Counted from the stretch's first letter, positions 36,902 through 50,572 are shown. The stretch is 64,000 nt of DNA from Paragordius varius (GCA_964247055.1 OZ176053.1:9362001-9426000); one strand, 5' to 3'. Numbers and translations are program-made. The notes: generated by a model not told the origin, from the letters alone.

Positions 36902-39770
36902 ATATGTTGCGAATCAAATATTTTCTTGTAATAAAGCTGATGTATTTGTTATCTTTCGGAGTTATTCTCGTCCGTTTGTAATGGACAAAATAATAATAAA
37001 ATGTTGAGCTTTTATAATATTACCATAACTTTAATATAGCAATTGGTGGGAATACTCTTTATTTATTAATTAATTCATATATAGAAAAACAGGCTGGTTG
37101 TATTCTATTATTTTTATGGTCCTTTGAATATATTTTATTATATTGTTTTAAATTATTATAAGATTGGCAGTTGGATCCGTTTTTTGAATTGAGTCTAATA
37201 TAATAAGTGATTTGCGTATTACTATCTGTAAACTATTAAACCGAATTAATCTTATATCATTGTTGTTATTAAGGAATATTAAAATCACTTAGAAATGTTT
37301 TTTCTATTCACGTATTATTTTGTTGGAAAGTTCCAACATGACAACTGCGCTCACATCCTTTAAAAAATGCATAATATTTATTAATTTTACAAGTTAATAT
37401 AAACGTCTCCGAATCATTAGACAAAGCTTTAATCTGCGTTAATTTATTTTCTCATTCCCCCTTTTTAAAGAGTTATAAAATTATATAAATTAATCGAATC
37501 CTCATATAACATTATTGAGAAAATAAAAAATTTGAGCTATTTTAAGTGCCATGTTAAGGAGCCGTTGGGTAGACTCAATAAACATGTGGGTGAGTTATAT
37601 CAATAAACCGGCTCAAACACTATTGAACTCATATTTTTACCTTTTAAGAATGGCTGTGGTTTTTAAAGACACGCCCAAAATTTTCCCATCTTAACTGAGG
37701 CCATAAGATACTAGAGGATTTGAACTTATATTGGCTTATCCAAAATGACTATAATGGTCATTCATGTGGCCCTAAAAGTAATGCAAAAATATTTCAAAAA
37801 TATAATACACCTTTATGGTTAAATTTTAAAAACGGGTCGGTGAACTGTTTGCATATATTTTTCTTCCATGCGTTTTTTGAAATACATATCATCATTCTAT
37901 ATAAAATAGTTTCCCCTGACGGTAAACATCAAATTTGACATACTATGTTATTCACTTAATAGCTCCAGAATTTAACTATGAAAATAAAAAACTAGTAAAT
38001 TGTCAATTTCCATTTAAATAAGCTAACTATAAACCAATTTTTATAAATACCTTATAGGACCACTTTCCCCATTAATTACCAATCTTATACCATGCAAAAA
38101 ACCACTAAAGTTTTGACTTTAAATTTTGTGTTTTACGTAAATAATGCACATGGTCCATAAGTATCACCTCAGCCACCGAATAATCTTTATGCTTTTGATA
38201 ATAGCCAATTCATATATTAAACAAGACTGTAAGTTTAATCCGCGATAGCCACAAAAAATTGGCGGACCGCACCACGCATTATCATATAATACACATATAT
38301 TAATAAATATATATATTTATGCATTTTAATATTCACACTTTTCAACTTTTCTTAAATATATGTAAAGGGGTATGTTAATAAAAATTCAGTAAAAGGGGTA
38401 TGTTAATAAAAATTCAGTAAATTCTACATTAACCAGCTGATAATTATTGATCAGAATATCAATGTGCTTTTCATCTGTAAAATTTAGAAAGTGAAATAAA
38501 CCTCCGTGTTTAAACCCACTTTGTATAAAGTGTGAATTAAAAAATTCCCAAAAATTGTGGAACCAAAGTACAACCTGAGAAAATAAAAACGCAAATAAAA
38601 TATAATATAAGTGATAACCTTGATCTATATATATTGAATTTACCACCAATCATCATTACCTTATGTTTTTAAATAAGTTAATAATAAAAAACCCAATTTT
38701 ACATAAATAATCAAAAGACTTAAAGCTTTTTTTGTAATTGTCTCAAAATTAACTTCATTTTAATAGTCTCCTTACAAAATATTGATGAGATGAATATCTT
38801 GAATAAGAGTCAGAATATCTTTAGCTCATTTTATAAAGTTTCAATAAAGATGTTAATTGATATACAGTATTACTGAGTTTCATTGATTAGTGCTAGATAA
38901 GATTAAAAGAAAATGCCATTATTATTAAATTAATGTTAATTTTTTTCACTTATATGGCTATTTGCCAAAAATAAGGCTCTTTGCTCTATATAAAATAAAA
39001 TTAATAACTAGCAATGTATATTTACTGTACTCATATTTATTATGAGCGACTTAGCTGTCAAAACTTGTCGTGCCACAATCGATAAATTTTTTCTGCGTCA
39101 GAGTAAAATTTAATGTTAACTAAATTGATGAAATTAACTGATATGCATTACCAAATATTTTGGAGAAACAATATGTAGGTCATTAAAATAATATCCTAAT
39201 AATATATATTTAAACATAGTGAAAAATGTCATGGTCTCATCCTGTTGGGTATGGCGTTTAATAATTATATAGGAAAGATATACTTTTATGGTAATAGGTC
39301 CTATCGCAAATTAAGCGCAAATTATGGTAGATAATCTTTTTCTGGAAGGTAATTCATTTAAAAAATACTAATCTTTTATTTTAAAGAACCCAAATCTAAG
39401 TTGAATTCAATTATTTGTCCCCAAAAGTCTCAAATTATTTACGCAATGGAGGATAAAATAAACACAAAAAGATTAGATTGTGTAAAGACTAGATTATAAC
39501 AACATTCCTAAAACAATAGCGAAATATAAATTTGGCAAACTTTTATTTAAACACAATTGACCAGTTTTTATTTAAAAATCATTGGTACTTCTTTATATGC
39601 TAAAATTTGCAGCTTAAGATAAAAGGGAATTATTTGGCTAAAATATTATTAAACAATATATAGTAAAAATACTTAAAATTACATTTTAATTATCCTATTA
39701 ATCCAATCAAAATAAATAGATTCTGAAAACCCATATAAAGTTTTAAAAAATAATTTTAATACATAAAGTT
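36902..39770. other. Intergenic, nothing recognised except a short duplication
   Basis: Nearly 2.9 kb without a supportable gene. A 32-bp direct duplication (unit begins aaaggggtatgttaataaaa) lies at about 38366-38424. The frames at 37720-37938 and 38386-38649 lack motifs. Confidence 0.45.
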
Positions 39771-42765
39771 AATCTATATATTTATAAAAATGGAAAATGC
39801 TGGCTTTGTGATCTGGTACAGGAAAACCGGTAGACCCAATCAAATCCAAATATCGAAAAAATATAATCATTAATAAATGTCCCGACAATAGCTTCGCCCT
39901 TTTTTTGAAATAGGCTCCCAGTTCGGGCCCACCCCGTATGAAAAACGGGTTTTTTTTGAAAAAAGAAGTCCACAAAATCGTGTTTTTGAGACAATTTTCC
40001 GGAGAACGTGTTGGACCATTCAATTTCAAATATAATTTTTGTTTACTTATTTTCGATTGCGCCGAACATAGTCGAGCCACTTTTTTGATTTAGGCCCTCT
40101 TTTTACCCGCTCCCCCCGTAAAATGCCATTTTTTTCAAAAAACAAAGTCCACAAAAATAATTTTTTAAATCGATTTTTCGTCCTAGGTATGAGACCTTAA
40201 AAATTCAATAAAGATTCCACGTATTCCCTGTTAAAAGGCAAAAATTTTAGTCCACCGTTTATTTGATGATAGCTGCTGGGTAAGGAGCTACCCGCTAAAA
40301 ACTGATTTTTCATATAACTTTGTGAACTGTTTCCGGAAAACCGGTGATCCCAATCAAATCCAAATATCGAAAAAATATAATCATTAATGAATGCCCCGAC
40401 AATAGCTTCGCCCTTTTTTGGAATTAGGTCCCCAGTTCGGGCCCACCCCGTGTGAAAATTGGGTTAAGTCAATTTTTTGGAGAACGTGTTGGACCATTCA
40501 ATTTCAAATATGAATTTTGTTTACTTATTTTTGATCGCGCTGAACATAGTCGAGTCACTTTTTTGATTTAGGCCCTCTTTTTACCCGCTACCCCCGTAAA
40601 ATGCCATTTTTTTCAAAAAACAAAGTCCACAAAAATAATTTTTTAAATCGATTTTTCGTCCTAGGTACGAGACTGTAAAAATTCGAGAAAGATTTTTCGT
40701 ATTGCCTGTTAAAAGGCAAAAATTTTAGTCAAGCGTTTCTTTGATGATAGATGCTGAGTAAGGAGTATCTATCATATGCATAGCATGTTAAAAGATATAT
40801 GGATATTAATACATTATTTATCCTCATCTATATATTTATAAAAATGGAAAATGCTGGCTTTGTGATCTGGTACAGGAAAACCGGTAGACCCAATCAAATC
40901 CAAATATCGAAAAAATATAATCATTAATAAATGTCCCGACAATAGCTTCGCCCTTTTTTTGAAATAGGCTCCCAGTTCGGGCCCACCCCGTATGAAAAAC
41001 GGGTTTTTTTTGAAAAAAGAAGTCCACAAAATCGTGTTTTTGAGACAATTTGCCGGAGAACGTGTTGGACCATTCAATTTCAAATATAATTTTTGTTTAC
41101 TTATTTTCGATTGCGCCGAACATAGTCGAGCCACTTTTTTGATTTAGGCCCTCTTTTTACCCGCTCCCCCCGTAAAATGCCATTTTTTTCAAAAAACAAA
41201 GTCCACAAAAATAATTTTTTAAATCGATTTTTCGTCCTAGGTATGAGACCTTAAAAATTCAATAAAGATTCCACGTATTCCCTGTTAAAAGGCAAAAATT
41301 TTAGTCCACCGTTTATTTGATGATAGCTGCTGGGTAAGGAGCTACCCGCTAAAAACTGATTTTTCATATAACTTTGTGAACTGTTTCCGGAAAACCGGTG
41401 ATCCCAATCAAATCCAAATATCGAAAAAATATAATCATTAATGAATGCCCCGACAATAGCTTCGCCCTTTTTTGGAATTAGGTCCCCAGTTCGGGCCCAC
41501 CCCGTGTGAAAATTGGGTTAAGTCAATTTTTTGGAGAACGTGTTGGACCATTCAATTTCAAATATGAATTTTGTTTACTTATTTTCGATCGCGCTGAACA
41601 TAGTCGAGTCACTTTTTTGATTTAGGCCCTCTTTTTACCCGCTACCCCCGTAAAATGCCATTTTTTTCAAAAAACAAAGTCCACAAAAATAATTTTTTAA
41701 ATCGATTTTTCGTCCTAGGTATGAGACTGTAAAAATTCGAGAAAGATTTTTCGTATTGCCTGTTAAAAGGCAAAAATTTTAGTCAAGCGTTTCTTTGATG
41801 ATAGATGCTGAGTAAGGAGTATCTATCATATGCATAGCATGTTAAAAGATATATGGATATTAATACATTATTTATCCTCATCTATATATTTATAAAAATG
41901 GAAAATGCTGGCTTTGTGATCTGGTACAGGAAAACCGGTAGACCCAATCAAATCCAAATATCGAAAAAATATAATCATTAATAAATGTCCCGACAATAGC
42001 TTCGCCCTTTTTTTGAAATAGGCTCCCAGTTCGGGCCCACCCCGTATGAAAAACGGGTTTTTTTTGAAAAAAGAAGTCCACAAAATCGTGTTTTTGAGAC
42101 AATTTGCCGGAGAACGTGTTGGACCATTCAATTTCAAATATAATTTTTGTTTACTTATTTTCGATTGCGCCGAACATAGTCGAGCCACTTTTTTGATTTA
42201 GGCCCTCTTTTTACCCGCTCCCCCCGTAAAATGCCATTTTTTTCAAAAAACAAAGTCCACAAAAATAATTTTTTAAATCGATTTTTCGTCCTAGGTATGA
42301 GACCTTAAAAATTCAATAAAGATTCCACGTATTCCCTGTTAAAAGGCAAAAATTTTAGTCCACCGTTTATTTGATGATAGCTGCTGGGTAAGGAGCTACC
42401 CGCTAAAAACTGATTTTTCATATAACTTTGTGAACTGTTTCCGGAAAACCGGTGATCCCAATCAAATCCAAATATCGAAAAAATATAATCATTAATGAAT
42501 GCCCCGACAATAGCTTCGCCCTTTTTTGGAATTAGGTCCCCAGTTCGGGCCCACCCCGTGTGAAAATTGGGTTAAGTCAATTTTTTGGAGAACGTGTTGG
42601 ACCATTCAATTTCAAATATGAATTTTGTTTACTTATTTTCGATCGCGCTGAACATAGTCGAGTCACTTTTTTGATTTAGGCCCTCTTTTTACCCGCTACC
42701 CCCGTAAAATGCCATTTTTATCAAAAAAAACAAAGTCCACAAAAATAATTTTTTAAATCTATTTC
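39771..42765 (-). repeat. Young satellite array, 1,054-bp higher-order unit
   Basis: Nearly three copies of a 1,054-bp unit start at 39771, 40825 and 41879. Each unit is made of two related halves of about 513 and 541 bp: the phrase ggaaaaccggtagacccaat starts the first and ggaaaaccggtgatcccaat the second, and both then share tccaaatatcgaaaaaatat and cccgacaatagcttcgccc. Full units are nearly identical (for example gacaattttccgg against gacaatttgccgg), whereas the halves differ more, the usual sign of higher-order amplification. The last unit breaks off near 42765. Short open frames repeated in each unit (103-106 residues, minus) have no known domain and are probably by-products. The array is more GC-rich than its surroundings. 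Confidence 0.9.
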
Positions 42766-42894
42766 TCCCCCAAGTAAACAATAAATTAGTATGAATGCAC
42801 CGTTTTAAGATTCCTATGAAATCATAGCTATTAAATATTTTTTCGAAATAATCCACATATGTAGATCATTTTATTGTCCCTTTTTTCAAATAAC

Positions 42895-42957
42895 CCCCTC
42901 CCCCCAGAAGTCCGAAGGACTTCCTCGGGCTGCGTAGCAGCACGAGATTTACGCTAG
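42895..42957 (+). mobile_element. Helitron-type 3' terminus
   Basis: Two hairpins, gaagtcc-gaa-ggacttc at 42907-42923 and ctcg-g-gctgc-gta-gcagc-a-cgag just after it, are followed by seven bases and CTAG at 42954-42957, then T. Helitrons end in a hairpin a few bases before CTRR (often CTAG) and insert between A and T. The position right after the satellite suggests that the array is, or was, inside a non-autonomous Helitron, since related elements carry tandem repeats in their cores. I did not find the matching 5' TC end. Confidence 0.55.
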
Positions 42958-44287
42958 TTAATTTATAATTGATGTGTTGTATAGTAGTATTAACGATTTG
43001 TATCTGAATTTTTTGCAAACAAGTTTGATATACAATTTAAAAAAGTTTTTGGCAGTACTGCAACATTCGTAGACATTTACGTTAAAAATCGCTCTGAGGT
43101 AGATAACTGATAATGTTAATAATATAAAGCGTTGTTATTTGGAAGCATGATTAAAACGGTATAAAAACGCTTTAAGATCACAAAAAGATTTTCTGTATTT
43201 GATTCCACCTGCTAAATTTTCCTATCACTTCTTCATACTTCTGTTTATATGAGTTAGACTTAAATTGAGGTTACAAATAATTCATATAAAACCTTCAATA
43301 CTTTTTTATATTTTTGCAGAATATTGTATTTGGGAGAAATCTTTTAGCATAGTGTTTATATTCATAAATAAACCTGTCTTATACAGTTTTTTGGTTAAAA
43401 TTTCTTAACCCTTCTCCTGTTTAAAAAGTACAGATTTTTTACATGCGTATTAGGTGTAAAATTGGGATGACCACAGGCCTCTTATCAAAAAAATGAAAAA
43501 ATATGTAATAAATCATAATTATTGCAAAGGTTAGCAATTGTATAACATTAATGCACCGGAATTTGGAAAAAATCTTATGAAAAATTAGATATTATTTTTT
43601 TTATGGAAAAACCTGAAGGTAAAAATCTAGACAACTTAGTGTTAGTGCATTAGTCAAATATCAACGATAATCATTTTTTTTCTGTTTATATTAATTTTAA
43701 ATGTGATTTATTGAAATTAACTTAATTTTACCGTTAGAATAAAAACACGAAATTTTGAAAAGAAGTAATTGACATGGAGCCTTTTCTCAAGACTAAATTT
43801 TAACTATTTTGGCCTATTTATAAAAATTTTATTGCGATTATGAATAAATTTTAATTAATAAACAATTCTAGGTTTCTTTAAACATTATTAATAAAGTCTG
43901 ATGATTATCACAATTTGAATCGAAGCATAATAAAATTAAGAAAAAATGGCGGTTAAAAAGTTTTAGATAAGTATATTTTACAATATATTTTTTTATTTGA
44001 CTTCGCCTAAAAATTATATTATATAAAATGTTTGGCCCAATATCAAAAATATTTGCTTAAAATACCCTTAGATTACAAAAATATAACAAAAAGCTATAAA
44101 ATAATAACTTAAATCCAATCGAAATTTTCAGGTAGAATGCTTGCTAGAAAGCGAATGTAGTCTTAGTGTTATAGTTGGGGTATACGCCTTGAGTATTAAT
44201 GCATTTGAATCTTTAACATTATGGTTGTTTTGAAACGAACAACTGATTATATAAATCAGATGATATCATCTTTTAACTATTTCTAAC
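42958..44287. repeat. Intergenic with decayed MITE copy D
   Basis: Bases about 43510-43870 align, in reverse orientation, with the interior of MITE copies B and C (aattgtataacattaatgca; ctgaaggtaaaaatctagac; tttggcctatttataaaaat), but the hairpin ends are gone. The rest up to the uL2m start shows nothing. Confidence 0.5.
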
Positions 44288-47200
44288 ATGCTTATAATCC
44301 AGGGATTTTATTCGTTGTGCAGAAATCTTCGTCCCTTACATACTTCATCCATTTTGTTCCTTAGAAAAGGCACATTAATTGACCAAGCTAATATGAAAGA
44401 AGGTTATGTGCCTAATCTTGATCAAATTCTTGATACGAACGACGGCTATACCCATTTACCACTCCCTTATCACAAAACCGGTGGTAGAGATCTGGAAACG
44501 GGTTAGTTTATTTTTATAATTTTAAGGTCACAGAATAAATCGACGTGGTGGCGGGGGTAAGCGTTATTATGTGATTCCTGATTATAAGCGCGTTCAGTAT
44601 GGACAAGAACCATTTCATGAAAAGGTATATTTTATGTATATTGTATTTGAAAGTATTGAGACAAACAATTATTTTTATGGTGAGAATGTTCATTAATAAG
44701 TAAAATGATATAAGCTACGAGCTTAGAACATTTTAACCTAAGATTCGCTACAAGGAAGTTAATTTAACGTCTATTTTTGACATTTTGGTTTTTTCATCAA
44801 TCTCACCTTCATAATGGTCTTGCGAATATTTGCCGATGGCTGAAACAAATAAAATTATATATAAAGCCGTTTTCACAAAAAGCTGAAAATTATAGTGGAG
44901 AAACGAAAAAAATATTAAAGATGCTTTTAATCAACTATGATACAAAAATCCGACACTCATTATTCTGTCCTGATCAAATATGATGATATATAATCATTGT
45001 TCCAAAAAATTTAGATTAACTCTTTTATTAACATTTAATTCAAATATCTACCAAGATTGATAGTACCATTATTCTATTATAGGATACTTTTTAAAATATC
45101 GATGGATGTAAATTCATTTCAATCCATACTAATCATATCATTCGTCTGGCCACTTGGAATATAACATCTTTAACCAGAAGGAGTCAGGAAATAGCAGCTT
45201 TGCTCTTCTCCAAGAACATCGAAATATGTTGCGTCCAAGAAACTCGCTGGAAGAACACTGGTTCCAAAAACATTCTAGATTATAAATTATTCTGGTCTGG
45301 ATCTAATGGCCGTTCATCAGGTGTCGGAGTTTATGTCAAAAATTCCATTTTATCCAATATCATATCCATCGATTACTGTTCTGAAAGATTATTAGTATTA
45401 AAAATTCAAATCAACAAAAAATCTTTCATATTTTATCAGTATACGCCCCACAAATCAATTGTGATTCAAACTGTAAGGATTTATTCTGGTTGGCTTTATA
45501 TGAAAAAGTCACTGCTATTCCACACACTGATTTCATATTTATTGGGGGTGACCTAAACTCTCACTTTGGTAAAGAATCTTTACATTCAGTACATGGAGGT
45601 TTTGGAATGGATGATTTAAATGAAAATGGTAAAATATTATTAGATTTCGCAAGTAATAATAATTTATCCATCATTAACACCTTTTTTAAAAAAAATGATA
45701 ATAACTTGTTAACCTATATATCCGGCACAAATCGCTCGATGATTGACATAATTATGTCAAGAAAAGAAAACAAATCCCATTTTAAAAATATTAGATCTAT
45801 CCCCGCTCTAGAACTACAGCACAAACTCATTATTGCTGAATTATATAAATCTACATCAACGCAATCACCCATTGGACAAAATAAACCTAAATTTAGATAT
45901 AAAAAATTAGTCGATAATAATATCAATAATAGATTGAAACTCGACACGGAAAGTTCCCTTAAATTAAAAACAACCTCTCCGGAACAACTCTGGAATTCCT
46001 TAAAATATAGCTGCATTGAATCACTAGAGAAGAATGTTGGGAGAATGAAATCTAATAATAAAAAAGCATTTAAATGGTGGTGGCAAATATCCCTGATAGA
46101 TATAATTAAGAAAAAAAAATCTGCATTCCAAAAATGGAAAAAAGAAAAAAGTGCTGACAGCAAAATAAATTACCTCCAAACAAAGAAAGATTGCCGTAAA
46201 GCGATCAGAGCATCGATGAGAAAAATGGGTGAAGAAAAAGGGAAGGAACTAGAAAATGCCATATCTTCTCAATCTGTATATAGATGGGTAAAATATGATA
46301 ATAATATAAGGGCCGAAACAAATGCAATTAGATTACCCAATAATACCATAACCCACGACGCCCAAGTTATAAAAGCCACATGGTATAACCACTATTTTAA
46401 TATTTTTAATAAACCTATAATACCTATGGAAATCACGAACCCTCACCCAACATATTCTTCATTCCAACCATTTACTAATGATGAAATAGAATTTTGTTTA
46501 AACAATTTAAAAAGTAATAAATGCCCCGGTTTATCAGAAATCACAAATGATGTATTCAAAGCCCTAGATCATAATTTATTTTTGGACTATTTCAAAAATC
46601 TTGCGAACAACATAGCATTAAATAATATCATACCCTCTGATTGGCTGAAAAGCTACACAATTCCAATTTATAAGGGCAAAGGAGATCGTTTTAACGTTTC
46701 CAACTTCCGTCCCATACGCATCTTAGAACATGGTTTTAAAATCTTTGAAAATCTGATAGCCAACAGACTCCGTCGACACTGCACCATAGATTCTATGCAA
46801 TTTGGATTTTCAAAAAACAAGGGTACTATAGACGCAATATTTATAATCCGCCAATTACAAAATGCTCACCTGAGAAATCTTCCTCTCCACTATGCGTTTG
46901 TAGACTTGGAACAGGCTTTCGACTCAGTCCCGCAACACCTGATTGCTTGGTCGCTCAGAAGGCAAGGTATAGAGGAAAATATGATACAAATAATAGAAGC
47001 ACTATATAAGAACACCTCAACTGTAATCCGTACAAGCGTTGGCGATACGAACCCCATCCCACTTAAAAACGGCCTACACCAAGGTTCTATATTAAGCCCC
47101 CTTTTATTTATTCTAATTATGGAGGAGATCACAAAAGACATACGAAAAGGCTTACCTTTTGAACTTCTGTACGCTGATGACTTAATATTATGCGCCACAT

Positions 47201-50200
47201 CTGCACCGGAATTAATGGAAAAGTTAAATTTATGGAAGGATACCCTTAGTAAATTCGGTTTGAAGGTAAATACATCAAAGACTAAACTAATGTGCGATGA
47301 AAACAGGACAATAAAATGGCCCTGCTCCGTGTGCTCATTAAATGTAAAGTCAAACTCAATAAAATGTAACAAATGTTTAAAGTGGGTACATAAAAAATGC
47401 TCCACTTTAAAAAGTTTATATGATAATAAAAACTTTATCTGCCCCTCGTGCACTACAACAAATACATTAACCATAGAATCCCCCGAACCCTCCACTTCAT
47501 TCGAAATTGTCGACAAATTTACATATCTAGGCGATACTTTGGATGCTGGTGGTGGTATAGAATCGGCCTTATCGCATAGAATCAAAGCCGCCTGGAAAAA
47601 ATATCATAGTCTGCGCACAATAGTAAATAATAAGTACGTTTTACTCAGCTCAAAGGCAAAAATTTTTATGACGGCTATACGTCCTGCTATACTATATGGT
47701 ACGGAAACATGGCCTATGACTAAATCAAATCTACTATTACTGCAAAAGGGTGAGCAAAAGATCCTAAACGCCATTCTTTTCGCACATAACCCTAACATAT
47801 ACAATTTCCAAGCCAAATTTTGCCCCTATCAAACTCTAAAAATTAAACCAATTAATACAGCTATCCGGGAATACCGTTTGCGTTGGGCTGGTCACATCTA
47901 CAGAGCGCAAGACACAAACTGGATCAAGCTCATACAGTCTTATTCAACCAATAATAAAAACAAAAAAGGAAGACCGTATAAAACCTGGCAATCCACCATT
48001 CAAGAAGACCTAGATTCTCTTAGCATCGATATCGAACAAGCTCAAGATAGAAACAAATGGAAAACTCTAACACGCTTACCTCCTTTGAAAGGAGAAAATA
48101 GCGTATAAAGGTGATATGTAAATTCATTTATTATATGATGTTAATTAAAATCATAATCAATAATAATTTTAGGTCATCCAAATTATAAACAATTATCCAC
48201 TGTACAGTGCTAACCTTGCCCTAGTAGCCGGAGGGATGATGAAACGTTGGATAGTTGCTACGGAAAATATGAAAGTTGGTGATATTATCAAATCATCCGG
48301 TATTATTCCTAGAATTCCAGGTTTTTAATATGATAATACATAATCTTATAATTAATAAGCTATAAGTATAAATACAGAGCTAAATCATGTTTGTAAAACC
48401 CTTTTTTCATGGGTTATAGAATAGAGATAATAATCGGTAAAGAATACGATTTTTTATATTTTATTTAAACTTATAATATTTTCTCATTACAATCAATACA
48501 CTCACATTTAACAATGATTGCAGTAAATTCTAGGGAAAAAATGCATAGATCTAATATTTTAACTTTGTGAGAATGTGATTAGCCGACCAACATTTATATT
48601 CAATAATATTTTTAACAGTTCGCGCAATAGAAGGAGAGGCTCACCCCTTAGGAGCTTTACCATTAGGCACCATTATTAGCAGTGTAGAAAATCGGCCAGG
48701 TTGGGGCGCCAGTTGGGCAACGTGTGCTGGAAGCTTTTGTCAAATTCTTAGGCATTGTAAATCGCCAAACGCTAAAGGTATCATACTTATGCCCATAATT
48801 CATCATCATAAAACCGCGGGGACCTGGAAATAGGACTTTGTTGGCCACTTATGCACATAATATTTATTGTAATTGACGGAATTTTTTATTCAAAAAAGTA
48901 AGGAATCACGCATTTATAAATCAAGTTAAAGTAAATGGCAAAGGCGCGTATAAATGATTTTTGGAATTTTTTATTATGCAAAATCACGGCGGATTTTTCA
49001 ATAGTTTATGTAAGAATTATTGATTTAATTTAATATTTTATTGTACGAAATTAATCGGATTTATTTGTAAAGATAGATAAAATGTATTAATTGTTCATAG
49101 AAAATATTAAATTTTTGAGATGATCTCATCTAATTTATTTATACAATCTGATTGGTGTATTTCATAATAATATATAAATTAGACGATATGACAAAGCTCT
49201 GATCAGTATGAATTGTAATTACTTTTTTGGTTGGTTGCGAATTTTTTACGCATGAAATGATTATACTTATTTTATACAAATTTATTTGACTCAAAATTAG
49301 TTAATAAAAGCGTATTGTTAGTATGGCTCGGACTCTTATACCGTGTGTGTGCGCGAAAGTTTGGATCCCAAAACTACGCAACTCATTACTGTCAGTTACT
49401 AAGCAGGTAGTGTTAAGACTTACACGGGTCCTTATTACAATAATATCCTTACCCTTTAATAAAGGAAAAAAGCTAGGCTCTATTTGTTAAACATATAATA
49501 TCGATCACAATCATTAGATCCAAATATACAAAGCAGTCAAACGACAAATTCTGTCGACGATTACGTTGTTCTCCGACTCCCTTCTAAACTTGAAGTTTGT
49601 GTCAGTAAAAAGTGTATTGCAACTGTAGGCCGATGTTCGAATGTTGAACACAAAAATATGATCGTTGGTGGTCCTATGCAAAAGCTATATTTAGGGTACG
49701 GTATATGCATTTTCTTTTTTATATCTAAACTATAAAATGGTATATTTGAGATTTACAAAATTGTATACAATAAATATTATTTTCTAGCTAGGATCTAAAT
49801 TTTACAATATAAAGTTTTAGTGCAAAAAGTTTAAAAATATATAAATTTCTTAACACGGTTAGAACAGGTTTACAAATTTGAAAAGAAGTGTAATGAATGC
49901 ATTCATTCGCAAGTTAAATGTTGCTTAATACTAAATAAATATTTCTCTTCGATAATAATGCATACATTATTGTTAAATTTTTGAAATTATGTCCTCTTTA
50001 TTTATTGTATTATCATAAATATATCTTATCTAATACATTACATATGTGCTATTTACGATAATTAGAATATTTGTTAATTTTAAACAAACAAACTTTTACT
50101 TATGCCAAATTTAAAAAGTTTAATTTATTTAGACATCGCCCAAGAAGTGGATTATGGCATAGAAAAGATGGTACTCATGGACGAAAAATATATCCTACAC

Positions 50201-50572
50201 CCCCCATGCGAATATATGATGCACTAAATATGGCAAGTCAATTTGAGAACCCCATAAAGCGTTCAGAGTAAATTTTACATTAACATAAATGTGTATTTCT
50301 AACTTCTACTATATATAATTTTATATTTAACAAGATATTACATTGAATATGCCAAACAAGCTACTAAGGATAAAAAGGAAAAGGCAACGGAAAAAGCCAT
50401 TTTTCTTAAAAGAGTTGAACGAAAGCGAAAACATATAGCAATAAATGCATACGAACGTACAATCAAGGATCCTACCATATCCAAAAAAGATAAAATTCAA
50501 ATGTTTATGGTTACACCTAAAAAGATTAATTTAGATCCAAACAATCAAAATTTTGGTGTACTCTCGAGATAA
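44288..50572 (+). CDS. MRPL2: Mitochondrial large-subunit ribosomal protein uL2m
   Basis: uL2m sits beside the peptidyl-transferase centre of the mitochondrial ribosome. Exons (plus): 44288-44501, 44527-44624, 48173-48320, 48619-48777, 49518-49695, 50133-50267, 50335-50572; all phases agree and give 389 residues. Family landmarks in order: [20 protein letters not shown] and [72 protein letters not shown], and [19 protein letters not shown] near the C-terminal core, the region that carries the conserved uL2 histidine. The N-terminus ([21 protein letters not shown]) has the basic, acid-free look of a mitochondrial import signal. The last exon adds about 80 lysine-rich residues ([20 protein letters not shown]) beyond the human end. 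Intron 1 is 25 nt. Intron 2 is 3.5 kb because a LINE sits in it. The gene is convergent with PNKP. Confidence 0.93.
44502..44526 (+). other. 25-nt intron 1 of uL2m
   Basis: Begins GTTAGT and ends TTTAAG. Removal joins [10 protein letters not shown] to [15 protein letters not shown] (phase 1). Retention puts a TAG stop right after the TGGRDLETG motif. Confidence 0.88.
45120..48115 (+). mobile_element. Nearly intact LINE inside uL2m intron 2
   Basis: Non-LTR retrotransposon of about 3.0 kb flanked by perfect 14-bp target duplications, atgtaaattcattt, at 45106-45119 and 48116-48129. It encodes an AP-type endonuclease ([24 protein letters not shown]), a reverse transcriptase ([37 protein letters not shown]), then a C4HC3 PHD-type finger (C-x2-C-x10-C-x2-C-x4-H-x2-C-x13-C-x2-C, 47320-47452) and a C-terminal part with [20 protein letters not shown] and [12 protein letters not shown]. 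The 872-residue frame is open from 45490 to 48108. The endonuclease start (from about 45150) is in another frame; the shift, near 45440, looks like a lost T in a T-run before VYAPQ. The 3' UTR is only a few bases with no poly-A. Clade not assigned. Same orientation as the host gene. Confidence 0.88.

Noticed and set aside
37720-37938. A 72-residue frame in the region left of the satellite
   Set aside because: No motif, no splice context and composition no different from surrounding intergenic DNA.
39769-42188. Three conserved 103-106-residue proteins in the satellite
   Set aside because: They are the same chance frame copied with the 1,054-bp unit. No domain, and the diverged half-units do not keep it.
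46890-47585. A 231-residue protein opposite the LINE in uL2m intron 2
   Set aside because: Antisense shadow of the reverse transcriptase frame.
48663-48848. A 61-residue minus-strand protein
   Set aside because: Shadow of uL2m exon 4.
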